Position numbers and translations under genes: made by a program
Shown: positions 22,606 to 29,829 of the stretch, one piece after another
Layout of the letters: the number at the start of each line of letters is the position of its first letter
Position numbering within the stretch: position 1 is the first letter of the stretch
DNA from: Pseudomonadales bacterium
GTDB taxonomy: Bacteria > Pseudomonadota > Gammaproteobacteria > Pseudomonadales > DT-91
DNA: 34,290 bases
Assembly (NCBI GenBank): GCA_013215055.1
Contig: JABSRQ010000048.1
Span: forward strand, 1-34,290
Reading direction: 5' to 3'
Notes under the pieces: model-generated
The model's database searches: none
What the model saw: the letters and a program-made list of their open reading frames with translations, nothing else
Told to the model about the DNA's origin: nothing

Positions 22606-22965
22606 ATGCTAACAATTGACTCAATCGTGCTCTATGTCGAAGATATACAAGCTAGCAAGAAATTCTACACTAAACTATTTTCCTGTGAAGCAAAGGAGCT
22701 ATCTCCAACCTTCGCGTCCTTAGATCTAAAAAAGCTCAATGCTCGAACTCAAACAGCGTACAGAAACATTGCCACCATCAGCAACTACAGGAGGTGGCAC
22801 CGAGATTTCCATAGCCGCGTCAAGTAAGGAAAACCTGATACATATTCACGAAAAATGGAACTTTATTGGAGTGGAGTTCCTTCAGCCGCCAACAGAGCTA
22901 ATTTGGGCACTACTTTTGTTGCGTTAGCCCCAGATAAACACCGAATTCGAGTATTTTCACAATAG
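22606..22965 (+). pseudogene. VOC/glyoxalase-like gene with two frameshifts
   Basis: The plus strand encodes a VOC (glyoxalase/bleomycin-resistance fold) protein in three frames. MLTIDSIVLYVEDIQASKKFYTKLFSCEAKELSPTFASLDLK comes first, then MLELKQRTETLPPSATTGGGTEISIAASSKENL...EFLQPPTELIW, then GTTFVALAPDKHRIRVFSQ and a stop at 22963-22965. An extra A in the run at 22728-22733 and a missing G at 22905-22907 restore one continuous 118-119-aa protein, the family's usual length. It lies against the array direction and divergent from the ABM gene, ending four bases before an attC. It is therefore either an inverted cassette gene or part of a two-gene cassette, now silent. Confidence 0.82.
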
Positions 22966-22968
22966 ACA

Positions 22969-23026
22969 CATAACGCCTAAAGCATGGACGCAGCGTTGCT
23001 GCGTCGGATGCCTTTACTTGTTTGCT
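22969..23026 (-). repeat. attC site, canonical short form
   Basis: This is a textbook 58-bp element. On the minus strand, AAGCAAACAAG overlaps the stop codon of the RDD gene. GGCATCCGACGCAGC then pairs with GCTGCGTCCATGC around an AAC loop, with a single extrahelical base in each arm, and it ends with TTTAGGCGTTATGTG. The R' GGCGTTATG is perfect; R'' reads GCAAAC. Confidence 0.85.
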
Positions 23027-23526
23027 TCTACCACTCTAGTGCCAGCAACATGATCATGAATACACCTTTTAGACTTAGAAAAGATAAAAAGAATATTAAT
23101 AATACTCAGAAATTGGCCAATAGTTGGTATTTGCGGAACGCCCCAGTAAAAGCCATATCTTTTGGCAAGAGTCTGGATGCTTGGATGCTCACCACTCATC
23201 GTTACAATTTTAATATTCAGAGCTTTTTTACCCCAAGTTTGTCCATCTCGGATAATAATTTTCCCATGAATAACTAAAAACACTATTGCTCCAATAAGGG
23301 CGATTACCAATGTGTAAGATAGTGAGGGCTGCACACCCTCTGAAATGCCATCGAAGCCGCCGGTGAAATACATTAATGGAACCGTAATGGGCGTAATTGT
23401 TAAGGCATCAAGCATTGAAGCCCAAAGACGGCTCCATCTACTCGCCAGGACGCGATCATCAGTAATTTCTAGTTCTAGTTCTGGTTCTAGTTCAGACTCA
23501 GGTGGGCTATATATACTCTTTTCCAT
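23014..23526 (-). CDS. RDD-family membrane protein
   Basis: This 170-aa protein has an acidic, repeated N-terminus (PPESELEPELELEITDD) followed by the RDD pattern: VLASRWSRLWASMLDALTITPITVPLMYF (span with R...D), a second span (LVIALIGAIVFLVIHGKIII), then DGQTWGKKALNIKIVTMSGEHPS, the hallmark segment after span 2, and a last hydrophobic part ending SKRCIHDHVAGTRVV. Function is as for the other RDD proteins, unknown. The stop lies inside the attC R'' (22969-23026), as expected for a cassette gene. It neighbours another RDD cassette. Confidence 0.85.
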   Translation of the reverse strand: MEKSIYSPPESELEPELELEITDDRVLASRWSRLWASMLDALTITPITVPLMYFTGGFDGISEGVQPSLSYTLVIALIGAIVFLVIHGKIIIRDGQTWGKKALNIKIVTMSGEHPSIQTLAKRYGFYWGVPQIPTIGQFLSIINILFIFSKSKRCIHDHVAGTRVVEANK

Positions 23527-23550
23527 TCTTCTCTCAGTTAATCTAAAAGT

Positions 23551-23645
23551 GATCTAACGCTAATGCACTGCGGTATGATTTTGGTGGTTATATTGTGGTT
23601 GTTTTTCAATAAAGCTTACCCAGTCCGTGCCGGGCCCTGTTAACT
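23551..23645 (-). repeat. attC site, long form
   Basis: Minus strand: AGTTAACAGGGCCCGGCACGG at the right, overlapping the stop of the next RDD gene, then GGGTAAGCTTTATTG, and GTGCATTAGCGTTAGATC at the left. Both R boxes are well formed (AGTTAAC and AGCGTTAGATC). The AAGCTTACCC word links it to the degenerate site at 21662. It is 95 bp long and lies between two RDD cassettes. Confidence 0.7.
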
Positions 23646-24053
23646 CTTCTCAATTACAATCGTGTTTGCCATGAGATCACCAAGGCGTTGTCTTTTCTTG
23701 GTTAGAATTAATACTGCATCTAGCACGCCTAAAATCGGAGTGAACACGTTCCGTGCTACCGACTGTAATAGAGTACACGGCTTACCTGTAGATTTACTGA
23801 CTACGGCTATTTTAAGTAGCCTCTTTGCTAAACTTTGCCCGCCTGGTAGTGCATCGGATAAAACAAAATAGGCAAAAGGAATAGCAAGAATAAGTATATC
23901 GGCAACCTTATCATTTATTCCTAACGTTTTAACAATATACATGGTTAAGCCGAAAATAATTAAACTAATCATGGTGTCGATAAATTGACCTTGGTACCTT
24001 TTTCCTGGGTAGCTAAGCTTCACACTTAGAGGGTCAAATTGAGTTTCAGACAT
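23640..24053 (-). CDS. RDD-family membrane protein
   Basis: This compact 137-aa RDD protein has YPGKRYQGQFIDTMISLIIFGLTMYIV (span 1), ILILAIPFAYFVLSDAL (span 2), then PGGQSLAKRLLKIAVVSKSTGKPCTLLQSVARNVFTP, the conserved RDD segment, and a short third span ending RRLGDLMANTIVIEK-like (KRQRLGDLMANTIVIEKS). All signature parts are present at normal length. The stop is inside an attC R''. The role is unknown; RDD proteins are small transport-type membrane proteins. Adjacent to another RDD cassette on the left, but their sequences differ, so this is not a recent duplication. Confidence 0.87.
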   Translation of the reverse strand: MSETQFDPLSVKLSYPGKRYQGQFIDTMISLIIFGLTMYIVKTLGINDKVADILILAIPFAYFVLSDALPGGQSLAKRLLKIAVVSKSTGKPCTLLQSVARNVFTPILGVLDAVLILTKKRQRLGDLMANTIVIEKS

Positions 24054-24490
24054 CTGTATTTCCTATACTAGATAAAATGTACTTAGAGTTAACGCCCACG
24101 TACTGCAAGCGTGTAAACATCCTGATTAACGCGATTGTACTGCCCTCAGAGCGCCATACTACTACTGAAGAGGTAAGAGCCATAGATGCTGTTGCATGCT
24201 GTGATTGACGCCTGTCAACGTCAGCATCGATACCACAAACATCCTCATCCACGATTACCGTTACAATCTTCCTGGTTAACGATGCACACTCTTGTAGGGT
24301 AATTGAAAATCCGAAACATCAATAGAGCTACAATCAATATCTTCAGCAATAGTGCAGACTTTATCGTTAGGCTTAGCCTCACAATAACGGTTCATTGTTT
24401 CTACTGAGTCCTTTCCCCTGCAAGACCAAGAGCGGCAAATCCTCCAGCAGAACTGTCCGGCAGCACTAACTATGCGTCTTTGCGAGATGG
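24054..24490. other. Gene-poor region with attC end and a small remnant reading frame
   Basis: No supported full gene lies here. On the minus strand GTGGGCGTTAACTC (24087-24100) is a good attC R' end just before the RDD gene. A CGTTAACCAGG box at 24269-24280 and another, GCGTTAATCAGG, near 24120-24132 are possible R'' partners, so the site is unusually long or composite. A frame from ATG 24395 to TAA 24276 reads MNRYCEAKPNDKVCTIAEDIDCSSIDVSDFQL..., cysteine-rich and coding-like (39 aa). It continues open, without a start, further right. This may be the tail of a decayed small gene. A 66-68-aa frame at 24046-24252 lacks coding character. Confidence 0.4.
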
Positions 24491-25738
24491 TTATATATTT
24501 ATACAGCGTAATCTTCTTTTATCATCCGATGGCCCATTCAAACAAATATCTACTGCATTAATTTCATAAGCATTGGGTGTAGTGGGGTAATACGGATTGA
24601 TAAGCTGTTTTTTCTGGCCTTCAAGAAGGTGGTTAACCAGTGCTATCTTACCGTTTAGATCATAAAGCCTTGCGACATAGCCATAATAATCAGGTACTGC
24701 GATATTGTTTAAAATGCTGCCTACAACATTGAAATAGTCGATAGTTGTTTTTGTTTCATCGTTGCCCGCTAATACATAACTGGCAAAACTAGCCTGAGAA
24801 AGGGACGACAACTGAATCACTTTCTCATAGGAGGAGATAGATTCGTTAATGGTTTTATTCGTTTTAAATATGATGCGCCCCAGCCAAGATGGCAGATTGC
24901 CGCCAATTTCCAGAAGCTCTGGCTGGCCCTCTAAATTCGAATATAAAGAATGCACCATGCCAAACTCTCTTATCATGGGCGCTTTTACGCTTAACTCATT
25001 CGCGCTTAGATAAGGAATGTCTAATCTGAGTTGATAGTTATATGTATTGCTTATTAAGGCTATGGCTTCAAGATTATCAGCGATCATACTAATAAATAAC
25101 ATCTTATGAACCAGCGTATCAGCTACTGCAAGCTGGGTGCGTAATTGTGTGATCTCATTGTTTAATGTATCTATCGCTGCTTTTTTTGAGTGTTGTTCCG
25201 CTACCGATAAACTCTCTATTACAGCCAATCGATTACCGTATTTTAAATACTCATATCGGGGGTATTCTTCTATAGCCGATGGTTTGGATAAGGTCGTAAA
25301 TTCAGAATAAGCAATAAAGCTACGGTATCGGGCCAGAAGCACAGAGTGTTTATCGAGTTCGGATTGCCATTTTTCGCGATGTTTAAGCATGTTATCAAGG
25401 CAGCCTTGCTCCCATAAGGCACAATAGATTTCATTGTCCATCTGCGGCTTTGCAAGCATATTTTTCTCAGGGTAATCATCGGAAGCAATGCTTTCATCAA
25501 ATGGCTGCATGAGGCTCTCGGCTTTTCTATAAGCCGTGAATCGTCTCTTACCCACTAACAATACCTCTTCATCTTCAGCGGCCATGATGCCGGATAAATA
25601 GATAAAGGCTTCGCTGTGGCTGTTTCTATCCTGCTCTAGTTTTAATATCCATTCGTTAGCCGTAGCAGACAAATCATCATCTACCGTCAGAAATGCCAAA
25701 CCGGCCAAGGCAATAAGTATAATCAGTAGGTATTTCAT
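24491..25738 (-). CDS. Membrane-anchored helical protein, third gene of a three-gene unit
   Basis: The start is the ATG at 25738, overlapping the previous gene's stop as ATGA. The 415-aa protein has an N-terminal membrane anchor (MKYLLIILIALAGLAFL) and a long mostly helical body (for example AAIDTLNNEITQLRTQLAVADTLVHKMLFISMIADNLEAIALI), ending in a cysteine-containing tail (ICLNGPSDDKRRLRCINI). It probably faces the periplasm. No family is recognised. Its stop codon sits in ATATAAC, an R''-like box at the end of the unit. Translational coupling suggests it works with the lipoprotein encoded just upstream. Confidence 0.7.
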   Translation of the reverse strand: MKYLLIILIALAGLAFLTVDDDLSATANEWILKLEQDRNSHSEAFIYLSGIMAAEDEEVLLVGKRRFTAYRKAESLMQPFDESIASDDYPEKNMLAKPQMDNEIYCALWEQGCLDNMLKHREKWQSELDKHSVLLARYRSFIAYSEFTTLSKPSAIEEYPRYEYLKYGNRLAVIESLSVAEQHSKKAAIDTLNNEITQLRTQLAVADTLVHKMLFISMIADNLEAIALISNTYNYQLRLDIPYLSANELSVKAPMIREFGMVHSLYSNLEGQPELLEIGGNLPSWLGRIIFKTNKTINESISSYEKVIQLSSLSQASFASYVLAGNDETKTTIDYFNVVGSILNNIAVPDYYGYVARLYDLNGKIALVNHLLEGQKKQLINPYYPTTPNAYEINAVDICLNGPSDDKRRLRCINI

Positions 25739-26547
25739 GGATGGCTTGAGTCCGGGAACGGTGTTTTTGTGTTGCTGGGATATTCTACAACCCATGCATT
25801 TAATTGTCGTTCAGCACCTTTTAGTGCCGGATAGGCATTCTTTAAAGAGACGTCATACATGGCAGCAGCCCCCATACGCCATAACCAGTATCCCCTACAT
25901 GAAAATGCTTCATTCATCTCATAAACATTCTTAACGGTATAGCCGTTTAAGGCATCATGACGACAAGAAAGCGAGGTAGGCCTGTATACGCCTATCTCAA
26001 TCTCAAATCTGGGGTAATAAGGCAGCGTATCAATCTGTGGGTTCTTCTTATTGTCCAGATAAGGGCACATGGTGAGCTTGTATTCAGGGTAGTTAAATAC
26101 AGGGCTTTTATGCTCACATGATTTTTTCTCGCCATCACTATGGTATGCGTTTGCATCTTTAAAGCTTAGATATAAGCTCAATCTATCGCTGTTACTGGAG
26201 TAATCAATGTCATCGGGGTAGTTAACCCCGGGATGGGGCACGGGCACTATGCCATGCTCAGAAATAGCAAAATGCAGTTTTAAATCCGTTAATTCACAAT
26301 CCCGGTTAAATTGGTTTTCGGGTTTATGGTTTTGCACCCATGCAGGAATTGAAAGCCCAAACCCAGCAGCGGTTTTATACAGCGTATTGCCCTTACTAAA
26401 GCGATAGCAGTTGTCTAAAGCATAAGGACTGTTGCCTCTGTAGCGGCTGAAGTCTTCTGCATGTAATTCAGAATCTCGTTCCTGGCTGCAAGCAACCAGC
26501 ATCACAAGTGCCATAGCGCTAATCATCTTAGGTATAGATATCATCAT
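25735..26547 (-). CDS. Predicted lipoprotein, second gene of a three-gene unit
   Basis: This 270-aa protein has a lipoprotein signal (ISAMALVMLVAC, lipidated cysteine at about residue 20). The mature part is soluble and cysteine-rich (DNCYRF, NRDCELTD, KKSCEHK, TMCPYLD, LSCRHD, FSCRGYW), suggesting several periplasmic disulphides. No family is recognised. The phrase NGYTVKNVYEMNEAFSCRGYWLWRMGAAAMYD may be a conserved core. Its stop overlaps the next start (ATGA), and the upstream gene ends 41 bp away. The three genes probably form one transcript and one large cassette. Confidence 0.72.
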   Translation of the reverse strand: MMISIPKMISAMALVMLVACSQERDSELHAEDFSRYRGNSPYALDNCYRFSKGNTLYKTAAGFGLSIPAWVQNHKPENQFNRDCELTDLKLHFAISEHGIVPVPHPGVNYPDDIDYSSNSDRLSLYLSFKDANAYHSDGEKKSCEHKSPVFNYPEYKLTMCPYLDNKKNPQIDTLPYYPRFEIEIGVYRPTSLSCRHDALNGYTVKNVYEMNEAFSCRGYWLWRMGAAAMYDVSLKNAYPALKGAERQLNAWVVEYPSNTKTPFPDSSHP

Positions 26548-26588
26548 GCTAAAAGAAGCCGTTACTTAATCCCTTTAATTGAGAATTG

Positions 26589-27326
26589 TTAATCGGATAC
26601 TTCACTCTTGGCCATCTTGATAATATCTTTATGCAAGCTCTTATAATGCTTGCCCGACTGATTGGCGGTTGCTAAAACCTGCTTAAAGATGGCGTCTGCT
26701 TGCTGATGCTGGTTTTGTGCCTTCAGAAACTTACCATAGTAAAAGGAAGCTTCAGGCCCAGAAAAGTAGCTGTGCAGCACTTCATACTCATGCAACGCTG
26801 CAGATACCTGATTCAAGCTTTCCAGTGTTCTGGCATACAGCAGGTGAGCATCGGCATTCTTATAATCAGGGTTTAATTCTTTAAGATTATCTAGCGTGGT
26901 TTTAACTTGTTCAAACTCACCCAGCCCAAAGCAAGCCTGGGCTAATCCAAACAGCAATGCCGGATCATCGGCATGGGGTCCTGTTAAACATTTATTAAAC
27001 AAGGTCTTGGCATCGTCATACATGCTCTTGTTCAGGCATTCATGAGCAAGCTTCATGGAGTTCTCAACGGTATCGGATACTGAAAACTGCTGTGCTGCCG
27101 CATTAATGGCTTTATTAGGCTTTACCACCGACGTCACGGTTTTACTGGCCTGCCTTCCCGTCTTGCTATTAGAGGCATCTGGAAATACTTCAAGAATCAG
27201 ATAAGCAATAGCACCCGCCAGAGGCAGCATCACCACAATCCATATCCATGTTGTGCTTCTACCGGTTTTGAGAATGTGTATAACAAGCGCAACTTGTAAC
27301 AGAATGGAGAGAATGAAAAATGGCAT
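26589..27326 (-). CDS. PLDc_N-type membrane anchor with TPR domain, first gene of a three-gene unit
   Basis: This 245-aa protein opens with two membrane spans in the PLDc_N-like pattern (MPFFILSILLQVALVIHILKTGRSTTWIWIVVMLPLAGAIAYLILEVFP). This is a short anchor found at the N-terminus of cardiolipin synthases and many unrelated proteins. Residues of about 90-235 form tetratricopeptide repeats (AHECLNKSMYDDAKTLFNKCLTG, PALLFGLAQACFGLGEFEQVKTTLDNLKELNP, AHLLYARTLESLNQVSAALHEYEVL, ASFYYGKFLKAQNQHQQADAIFKQVL). It is probably an inner-membrane scaffold with cytoplasmic repeats. A good attC R' ends about 35 bp before the start, so it heads the cassette. Confidence 0.82.
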   Translation of the reverse strand: MPFFILSILLQVALVIHILKTGRSTTWIWIVVMLPLAGAIAYLILEVFPDASNSKTGRQASKTVTSVVKPNKAINAAAQQFSVSDTVENSMKLAHECLNKSMYDDAKTLFNKCLTGPHADDPALLFGLAQACFGLGEFEQVKTTLDNLKELNPDYKNADAHLLYARTLESLNQVSAALHEYEVLHSYFSGPEASFYYGKFLKAQNQHQQADAIFKQVLATANQSGKHYKSLHKDIIKMAKSEVSD

Positions 27327-27360
27327 GTATAAATATCCTTATTTTATGCAGTGGCACAGC

Positions 27361-27449
27361 ATATAACATCCCTACAAACCGCAGGAGAAAATAGCGCTTA
27401 AATGGGATGTTACTGCAGTTTTAATAACCGCTATAGCCCCTTGTTATGG
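27361..27449 (-). repeat. attC site
   Basis: On the minus strand, CCATAACAAGGGGC (overlapping the stop of the HExxH gene) pairs with GTAGGGATGTTATATG. The AAC and GTT triplets are intact. Inner segments GCTATAGCGG and AAGCGCTATTT add partial pairing. At 89 bp it marks the junction between the zincin cassette and the three-gene unit. Confidence 0.72.
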
Positions 27450-28121
27450 GTTTTCATTGTACTCAAGTTTAAGTTGTTCGAAATCTAGTTCCATTTCTAA
27501 GTAGTCGCTTATCTCTATACCTTTTGTCTCGATAGCATAAGCTGCTATTGACCGATATACATAGTATTCATAGGCCTTAGCTTCATGCTTTCCAGTACCT
27601 GTATATGAACTACTTTGTGAAATATAATCCGAAACACCTTCTTTTTTCCAAGCTGGAATTAGGTACTCTCTAATATACCCAAATTTAGATCTTATATTGA
27701 TATGAGTAATTTCATGAGCAATTAGCCCGTTCAGGCTACGTTCATTATATTCTTTAGACTTGCTATAACAGGTATCAAATTTTTTATTGCACTCTCTAAT
27801 TATAACTTTATTGAAAATATTGGTTCTAGCAAAGGAGCCACTAGTATAATCAGGCCCTAGTAAAGAATAGATAAAGCCTCGATCAGCAATGAAGACTTTA
27901 TAATCTGAACCTTTGTCGTAGAAAGGACTTTCTTCAAGGAGCTTTATTGACTGATTAATTTCCAGCTCTAGTCCTTTAGAAATACCCTTGTTTGAGAATA
28001 CCGTGATATTTTCTAATTTTGTTTCCTTACTAAATAATACTTGAGGGAAGGCCTGAACAAGTAATACCGCAACGAATAAGAAAAATACCGTACTTCTAAT
28101 TATTATTTTAACTTTATTCAC
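27444..28121 (-). CDS. Membrane-anchored zincin-like metallopeptidase
   Basis: This 225-aa protein has an N-terminal membrane anchor or signal (about residues 7-27). It carries HEITH at 136-140, the zinc-binding HExxH motif, within LNGLIAHEITHINIRSKFG. A downstream Glu161 in PAWKKEGVSDYIS is in the position of the third gluzincin ligand (the W..EG.a.Y signature). Two cysteines (Cys111 and Cys118) are likely to form a disulphide, supporting a periplasmic location. No close family name is recognised and the substrate is unknown. The stop codon lies in the attC R''. It is AT-rich compared with genes at 17-18 kb. It is probably an active enzyme, since all ligands are present. Confidence 0.72.
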   Translation of the reverse strand: MNKVKIIIRSTVFFLFVAVLLVQAFPQVLFSKETKLENITVFSNKGISKGLELEINQSIKLLEESPFYDKGSDYKVFIADRGFIYSLLGPDYTSGSFARTNIFNKVIIRECNKKFDTCYSKSKEYNERSLNGLIAHEITHINIRSKFGYIREYLIPAWKKEGVSDYISQSSSYTGTGKHEAKAYEYYVYRSIAAYAIETKGIEISDYLEMELDFEQLKLEYNENP

Positions 28122-28143
28122 TATATTCTCGATCTATCAATCT

Positions 28144-28228
28144 CATAAATCGCTTGCTCAGCGATGAGTTGGCGCTGTTTTGCGGTTTTTTGCAAAACAA
28201 GTGACAGATTGACTTAGCACTGTTATTT
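28144..28228 (-). repeat. attC site (TTTTGCAAAAAAC subgroup)
   Basis: Minus strand: GTAAATAACAGTGCTAAG at the right overlaps the stop of the murein endopeptidase gene. The centre CACTTGTTTTGCAAAAAACCGCAAAACAGCGCCAAC gives a TTTTGC/GCAAAA hairpin, and the left end AAGCGATTTATGAG is an R' with the GTT changed. The centre is shared with the sites at 28903 and 29714. Confidence 0.62.
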
Positions 28229-28897
28229 ACACGGTATAGAAAAATCAACATGATAATGTTCGTCGTGCCTTACCCAAGAACGCTTCTTGGAAAATTGAAT
28301 ATTATTCTTTAGATAGTCAGCATACTTAGTTTTAAACAAGTTAGGCTGCAATTCAGGAGAAAAAATAACACGCCATAAATCGTGGCCATGTTTCTTGGCC
28401 TGTTTATGAAGTGCGACAACATGAGCTGCAATTGCCTCATAATCGATACTCATTCCATCATATATATCCTTTTCATCGAACTCGATGTTGTAACCAAGCT
28501 TGTTTAAAGGATTAGTGGGTAAATGGACCGATTTACCAGACTTATTGGTAACTGGAGTCATGAAATCGACAGAAAGGCCATTTCTATGAGTCTTATGAGG
28601 CCTGAACTGACCACCATCTTCAAATCCAGCTTCTGCGTATTTATAGACTTTACTTGGCTGCTCTTTCTCAAGATATTTATATGCAGAAACAATGATATCT
28701 CTAACTTCTGAATGGACATAAGTTCTACCTGCCAATCTAGCCATAGTACTGTAACCGATGTAATTCTTTCCCTCACTCGGGAGCTGGACACTATTTTCCA
28801 GGCGACCTTTAGACGTCGTGCCGAAGCAAGTGCTTGTTTCGGCCATAGCGATCAGCGGAAACCATAGTAGTATTGGTAGGAGATATTTTATATTCAT
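28223..28897 (-). CDS. Penicillin-insensitive murein endopeptidase-like (M74/LAS) protein
   Basis: This 224-aa secreted protein has a signal peptide (MNIKYLLPILLWFPLIAMA) and the LAS-type zinc arrangement of MepA: H104-x6-D111 in HKTHRNGLSVDF, and H214/H216 in VRHDEHYHVDF. The opening CFGTTSKGRLENSVQLPSEGKNY is also typical of M74. MepA cleaves the D-alanyl-meso-diaminopimelyl bond between peptidoglycan peptides in the periplasm. All ligands are intact. It is somewhat shorter than E. coli MepA (274 aa). Cassette-borne, with its stop inside an attC R''. Together with the L,D-transpeptidase cassette at 30.6 kb it shows that the array carries cell-wall enzymes. Confidence 0.87.
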   Translation of the reverse strand: MNIKYLLPILLWFPLIAMAETSTCFGTTSKGRLENSVQLPSEGKNYIGYSTMARLAGRTYVHSEVRDIIVSAYKYLEKEQPSKVYKYAEAGFEDGGQFRPHKTHRNGLSVDFMTPVTNKSGKSVHLPTNPLNKLGYNIEFDEKDIYDGMSIDYEAIAAHVVALHKQAKKHGHDLWRVIFSPELQPNLFKTKYADYLKNNIQFSKKRSWVRHDEHYHVDFSIPCK

Positions 28898-28902
28898 AGG
28901 CT

Positions 28903-28977
28903 GCTAACGTCGGGCTCACATGTCGGAGGCTATTGGCGCCTTTTTTCGTTTTTTGCAAAAGTGCCGCTAATGGCTGG
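28903..28977 (-). repeat. attC site (TTTTGCAAAAAAC subgroup)
   Basis: Minus strand: CCAGCCATTAGCGGCACTTTTGCAAAAAACGAAAAAAGGCGCCAATAGCC, ending CCCGACGTTAGC. The left box ACGTTAGC is a good R', while the right has ATTAGC in place of AAC. The centre matches the sites at 28144 and 29714. The 3' end of the upstream gene reads through much of the element. Confidence 0.6.
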
Positions 28978-29715
28978 AGGTGATCTTCCCCCGATTAAAC
29001 TCGCACAACCCTCGAGCAAAAGATACAGGAATATAAAGCTGAGTAATATGAAATAACCAGTACCATAGTATTTGTTAAAGAGGATGGTGTAAAACCAGTT
29101 TTGACCGTAAATATAAATACAGATACTGGAGATTGTTGAAATCACCAACAACCAACTCACTAGCATTAGATATTCAGGCATTTTCCTAACATAAGTGCTG
29201 ATGAGCAATAAAAGCAGAAAACTTCCTAAATTTACTGCTGAAAAGAAGCGGATATCACTTTGTAAGGCAGACCAAGTTGTTTCATATCTGTCTTTTACTA
29301 GTGAAGAAAGAGCCGTGAATGAATTTCTCACTGTCTCGTACTGCCATAGCTCACTTGAAAGCGTTAAAGCTGAAGTTGCAGCATCAATTTGTTGAATTGT
29401 CACTTCACCATTATCTGAGACGCAATTTACAGCGATATTGATATAATCAGCAATCTCACTTTTGAGTTTTGGGACTTCTTCTTTGTATTTGCTTAAGAAT
29501 AATTTTTGAACAATATTGGGGTTTTTAGAGTCAATGCCGGTTATAGCGCTCACTCTTTCATTGAGATTTAAAATTATCTCGCCTTTGATAAATTCAAGAG
29601 CAGTCACTTCTAGCTGTTTTGAAAAAAGAAATGAAATAGCAATTATCGAAGTAAATATGATAACTCCGACAATCGATACTACTTGTAATGCACGATGCTG
29701 ATTCATATGTGACAT
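28930..29715 (-). CDS. Membrane protein with large N-terminal loop, unknown function
   Basis: This 261-aa protein has a first span near residues 12-31. A helical extracytoplasmic loop of about 125 residues follows (for example LFLSKYKEEVPKLKSEIADYINIAVNC, AATSALTLSSELWQYETVRNSF), then three or four more spans. The tail (CASLIGGRSPPAISGTFAKNEKRRQ) is encoded by attC sequence: the last 15 codons lie in the 28903-28977 element. Recombination would thus change the protein's C-terminus. The start may be the second ATG, at 29706, since the first lies in the R' box. The topology recalls receptor-like loop proteins, but no domain is recognised. Confidence 0.68.
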   Translation of the reverse strand: MSHMNQHRALQVVSIVGVIIFTSIIAISFLFSKQLEVTALEFIKGEIILNLNERVSAITGIDSKNPNIVQKLFLSKYKEEVPKLKSEIADYINIAVNCVSDNGEVTIQQIDAATSALTLSSELWQYETVRNSFTALSSLVKDRYETTWSALQSDIRFFSAVNLGSFLLLLLISTYVRKMPEYLMLVSWLLVISTISSICIYIYGQNWFYTILFNKYYGTGYFILLSFIFLYLLLEGCASLIGGRSPPAISGTFAKNEKRRQ

Positions 29716-29826
29716 TTAACGCCTGTATCAACAGAGTAGAAAGCTGGTGTCTTTTGTGCATTTTTTGCAAAAAAGGTGGCGGGTGTGAAGTGAAATTGTC
29801 TGCCCTTGTATGATGTAAGCATCACA
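29714..29826 (-). repeat. attC site, long (TTTTGCAAAAAA subgroup)
   Basis: The left end ATACAGGCGTTAAAT is a good R' (GGCGTTAAAT, 29714-29723). The centre reads CCTTTTTTGCAAAAAATGCACAAAAG, similar to the sites at 28144 and 28903. The right end near TGTAAAATTGTG is a poor R''. About 110 bp long. It follows the broken gene at 29830-30536. Confidence 0.55.
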
Positions 29827-29829
29827 ATT

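Noticed and set aside
24046..24252. 68-aa minus-strand frame before the RDD gene
   Set aside because: It reads through an attC end and lacks coding character; no ribosome site.
26548..26588. Short dyad-like ATTAACAATTC...GTAACGGC between the TPR and lipoprotein genes
   Set aside because: Too short (about 40 bp) and lacking a GTT box, so not accepted as attC; the genes are treated as one unit.
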